A DNA stretch of 64,000 bases, from the NCBI RefSeq assembly GCF_009380165.1, contig NZ_WHUF01000003.1:806001-870000 (forward strand), given 5' to 3'. The notes beneath the pieces are model-generated. The model did no database searches. It was not told where the DNA came from and saw only the letters and a list, made by a program, of their open reading frames with translations. Shown in pieces: positions 62,043-64,000 of the stretch (its first letter is position 1; each line of letters starts with the position of its first letter). A program made the position numbers and the translations under genes. The DNA is from Rugamonas rivuli (GTDB lineage: Bacteria > Pseudomonadota > Gammaproteobacteria > Burkholderiales > Burkholderiaceae_D).

Positions 62043-62696
62043 TCAAGCGATTTGTACACCCGCCTTTTCCGCCGCATACAGGCGGGTAAAAGCCGCCACC
62101 GCGGCCGCCACATCGTCGGCCTGGTAGACGCTGCTGATGGCCGCCACCATCGAAGCGCCGCGCGCCGCCAGCGGTGCGGCGTTTTCCGGCGTCATGCCGC
62201 CGATCACCACGGTCGGCACGCGGATGGCTTCGCGCGCCTGGTCGAGGATCTCCATCTTGGTAGTGACTGCGTATTTTTTCACGCGCGACGGATAGAAACC
62301 GCCGAAGGCCACGTAGCTGGCGCCGGCCGCCTGCGCGTCCAGCGCGCGCGGCAGGTCGCCGTAGCAGGAGGCGCCGATGATCTTGTCCGTGCCCAGCTGG
62401 GCGCGCACCTGCGCCACCTCGGCATCGGTGCCGCCGACGTGGACGCCGTCGGCGCCGATCTGCTCGCACAGTTCGACATAATCGTTGACGATGAAGGGCA
62501 CGCCGTAGCGCCGGCACAACGCCAGCAGCGCGCCAGCCTGCTCCAGCCGCAACGCCGGGCCGGCTTCCTTGTGGCGGTATTGCAGCAGCGCGATGCCGGG
62601 GCGCGCGCCTTGGCCGGCGGCCAGCGCCTGCTCGCTCAGGTCCAGCAGGCGGGCGGTGTCGTCCCAGTTGGGCGTGACCAGATAAAGTCCTTGCAT
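62043..62696 (-). CDS. thiE: Thiamine phosphate synthase
   Basis: A 217-residue TIM-barrel enzyme that joins HMP pyrophosphate to thiazole phosphate. It has LQYRHKEAGPALRLEQA (about residues 38-54), the VNDYVELCEQIGADGVHVGGTD loop (about 75-96) and the phosphate-binding VVIGGMTPENAAPLAARGASMVAAIS (about 163-188). Length fits the family. It is the last gene of the leftward thi group (thiG, thiD, thiE), 9 bp after thiD. No thiC or thiamine riboswitch is visible in the window. Confidence 0.93.
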   Translation of the reverse strand: MQGLYLVTPNWDDTARLLDLSEQALAAGQGARPGIALLQYRHKEAGPALRLEQAGALLALCRRYGVPFIVNDYVELCEQIGADGVHVGGTDAEVAQVRAQLGTDKIIGASCYGDLPRALDAQAAGASYVAFGGFYPSRVKKYAVTTKMEILDQAREAIRVPTVVIGGMTPENAAPLAARGASMVAAISSVYQADDVAAAVAAFTRLYAAEKAGVQIA

Positions 62697-62705
62697 GATG
62701 TTCTC

Positions 62706-63578
62706 TCAGATGTGGGGTAAGCGCTGCGGGATGCGCTGGCCGGGCGCCACGGTGTAGGCGCCGCGCAGCGAACGGTAGCAATACTGCTGCGCCAGTTCCA
62801 GCGCGCGCTCCATCGGCATGCCCAGCGCCAGCTGGCCGGCGATGGCCGAAGCCAGCGTGCAGCCGCTGCCGTGGAAGGCGCCGCTCAAACGCGGCCAGTT
62901 CCAGTTGCGCGAATCTTCCTGCGGGCCGGGGTCGGACAGCCGCTGCATCGGCGCCGCGCCGGGGCCGAACCAGCGGTTGACCACTTCGTCGCCGTCGCCG
63001 TGGCCGCCGGTGATCAGCACATGACGGCAGCCGCGCGCGCGCAAGGCCTGCGCCTGCGCGGACGGATCGGCGGCGCCGGTCAGCGCCAGCGCCTCCGGGC
63101 CGTTGGGCGTGAGCACCGTCACCAATGGCAGCAGCGGCGCCAGCGCCTGCACCGCGTCGTCGCGCGACAGCAGATCGCCGTGGCCGCTGGCCAGCACCGG
63201 GTCCAGCACCACCGGCAGTTCCGGCTGGCGGCGGCGCAGCCGCGCGATCACCTCGGCGATCGCCTGCGCGTTGGCGGCACTGCCGGGGATGCCGATCTTC
63301 ACCGCCCGCACCGTCACCTTGTCGACCAGCGCCTGCGCCTGGCGCAGCACCATGGCGCCGTCGACCGGCTGCACGCCGTAGACGCGGTCGTTGTCCTGCA
63401 CCGTCAGCGCGGTGGCCACGGTGAGCGCATGCGCGCCCTGCCCGGCCACCGATTGCAGATCGGCCGCGATGCCAGCGCCGCCCGACGGATCGAGTCCGGC
63501 GAACACCAGCACGCAAGGCCGCGCCACCAGTTGCGCCATCAGCTGCGCGGCCAGTTCGGCGGACAAGGGCACGCTCAT
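62706..63578 (-). CDS. thiD: Hydroxymethylpyrimidine/phosphomethylpyrimidine kinase
   Basis: A 290-residue ribokinase-fold enzyme that phosphorylates HMP twice in thiamine synthesis. It has the substrate motif [17 protein letters not shown] (about residues 27-43), [16 protein letters not shown] (about 121-136), [12 protein letters not shown] (about 152-163) and the ATP-site glycine motif [19 protein letters not shown] (about 236-254). The ATG at 63578 overlaps the thiG stop by 4 bp. Between domains it has an insertion ([21 protein letters not shown]) seen in betaproteobacterial ThiD. Confidence 0.93.
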   Translation of the reverse strand: MSVPLSAELAAQLMAQLVARPCVLVFAGLDPSGGAGIAADLQSVAGQGAHALTVATALTVQDNDRVYGVQPVDGAMVLRQAQALVDKVTVRAVKIGIPGSAANAQAIAEVIARLRRRQPELPVVLDPVLASGHGDLLSRDDAVQALAPLLPLVTVLTPNGPEALALTGAADPSAQAQALRARGCRHVLITGGHGDGDEVVNRWFGPGAAPMQRLSDPGPQEDSRNWNWPRLSGAFHGSGCTLASAIAGQLALGMPMERALELAQQYCYRSLRGAYTVAPGQRIPQRLPHI

Positions 63579-64000
63579 GCCAGCCGGCCCGCCATCGGCG
63601 ACGACGGCGAGGCTGCGAACTTGCGGGCGATGCGGCCGGCCAGGTAAGCCTCGCGGCCGGCCTGCACGCCCAGCTTCATGGCGCGCGCCATGCGCACCGG
63701 ATCCTGCGCGCCGGCGATGGCGGTGTTCATCAGCACGCCGTCGCAGCCCAGTTCCATGGCGATGGCCGCGTCCGAGGCCGTGCCGACGCCGGCATCGACC
63801 AGCACCGGCACCTTGGCCTGCTCGATGATCAGCGACAGGTTCCACGGATTGAGGATGCCCATGCCGGAGCCGATCAGCGACGCCAGCGGCATCACCGCCA
63901 CGCAGCCGATGTCTTCCAGGATCTTGGCCTGGATGGGATCGTCGCTGCAATAGACCATGACGTCGAAGCCGTCCTTGACCAGCGCCTCGGCGGCCACCAG
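63575..64000 (-). CDS. thiG: Thiazole synthase ThiG, C-terminal part (cut by window edge)
   Basis: The last 141 residues of a thiazole synthase. They include [39 protein letters not shown], then [31 protein letters not shown], which is the phosphate-binding region of the TIM barrel, and a C-terminus ending SSPMAGRLA. The reading frame runs past base 64000, so the start and the catalytic lysine are outside. ThiG forms the thiazole ring from deoxyxylulose 5-phosphate (the Dxs product), ThiS-thiocarboxylate and dehydroglycine. Overlap of 4 bp with thiD shows coupling. Confidence 0.93.
   Translation of the reverse strand: MVAAEALVKDGFDVMVYCSDDPIQAKILEDIGCVAVMPLASLIGSGMGILNPWNLSLIIEQAKVPVLVDAGVGTASDAAIAMELGCDGVLMNTAIAGAQDPVRMARAMKLGVQAGREAYLAGRIARKFAASPSSPMAGRLA

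Overview
The window is a GC-rich, densely coded bacterial chromosome segment. Its gene content and order point to a betaproteobacterium of the Oxalobacteraceae (Massilia/Duganella/Janthinobacterium type). Supporting traits are the CoxB subunits with fused cytochrome c, the methyltransferase-comF-trmL block, pilT-pilU beside yggS-proC, BPSS1780-like and DUF2970 proteins, and xseB-ispA-dxs. The genus is an inference. No rRNA, tRNA, CRISPR array, transposase or prophage was seen.

Layout. 1-3943: an aa3-type cytochrome c oxidase operon read leftward (coxB, coxA, a 35-residue assembly peptide, ctaG, a DUF2970 protein, and coxC cut by the window edge), with a strong promoter about 300 nt upstream of coxB. 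4339-6596: a BioC-like methyltransferase divergent from comF and trmL. 6601-9283: a solute-binding-like protein, a lipoprotein hydrolase and two orphan genes in AT-richer DNA. 9269-18012: a long leftward run with a pilU paralogue, hldC, two small membrane proteins, a second cytochrome c oxidase with two subunit-III-like proteins, an AraC regulator and an EamA exporter. 18122-20427: oxyR, ubiA and a DUF883 protein. 20438-23599: a HiPIP gene (with a YjbR-like gene) divergent from a beta-helix lipoprotein/diheme cytochrome lipoprotein pair. 23609-28880: an esterase, proC, yggS, then pilT, pilU and a glutathione peroxidase. 29008-31557: a membrane-bound PAS-GGDEF-EAL protein. 31540-35361: glcDEF. 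35487-37391: a SUFU-domain protein, a cobalamin adenosyltransferase and an M48 protease. 37498-40514: xseB-ispA-dxs, ending in a clear terminator. 40723-43653: a large secreted heparinase-like lyase. 43866-46762: a Rieske oxygenase, an EamA transporter and a rhodanese. 46759-49147: a ParE-type toxin-antitoxin pair, a ZIP metal transporter and a dienelactone hydrolase. 49177-54406: polA, a DUF2782 protein, thrB and a BPSS1780-like protein. 54411-54489: a REP-like inverted pair. 54502-61981: uvrD, an M56 peptidase without a BlaI partner, a small secreted peptide, glutathione-dependent formaldehyde dehydrogenase and two orphan receiver proteins, one with an ANTAR domain. 62043-64000: thiE, thiD and the 3' part of thiG.

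The genes describe a free-living aerobic heterotroph with branched cytochrome c-dependent respiration, twitching motility, c-di-GMP signalling, glycolate and formaldehyde oxidation, and peroxide defence. The parts least explained by known biology are the HiPIP/beta-helix/diheme-cytochrome module, the second oxidase with two unequal subunit III proteins, the orphan M56 sensor-like peptidase with its nested upstream dyads, and a ZIP transporter whose first membrane segment is encoded upstream of any ordinary start codon.
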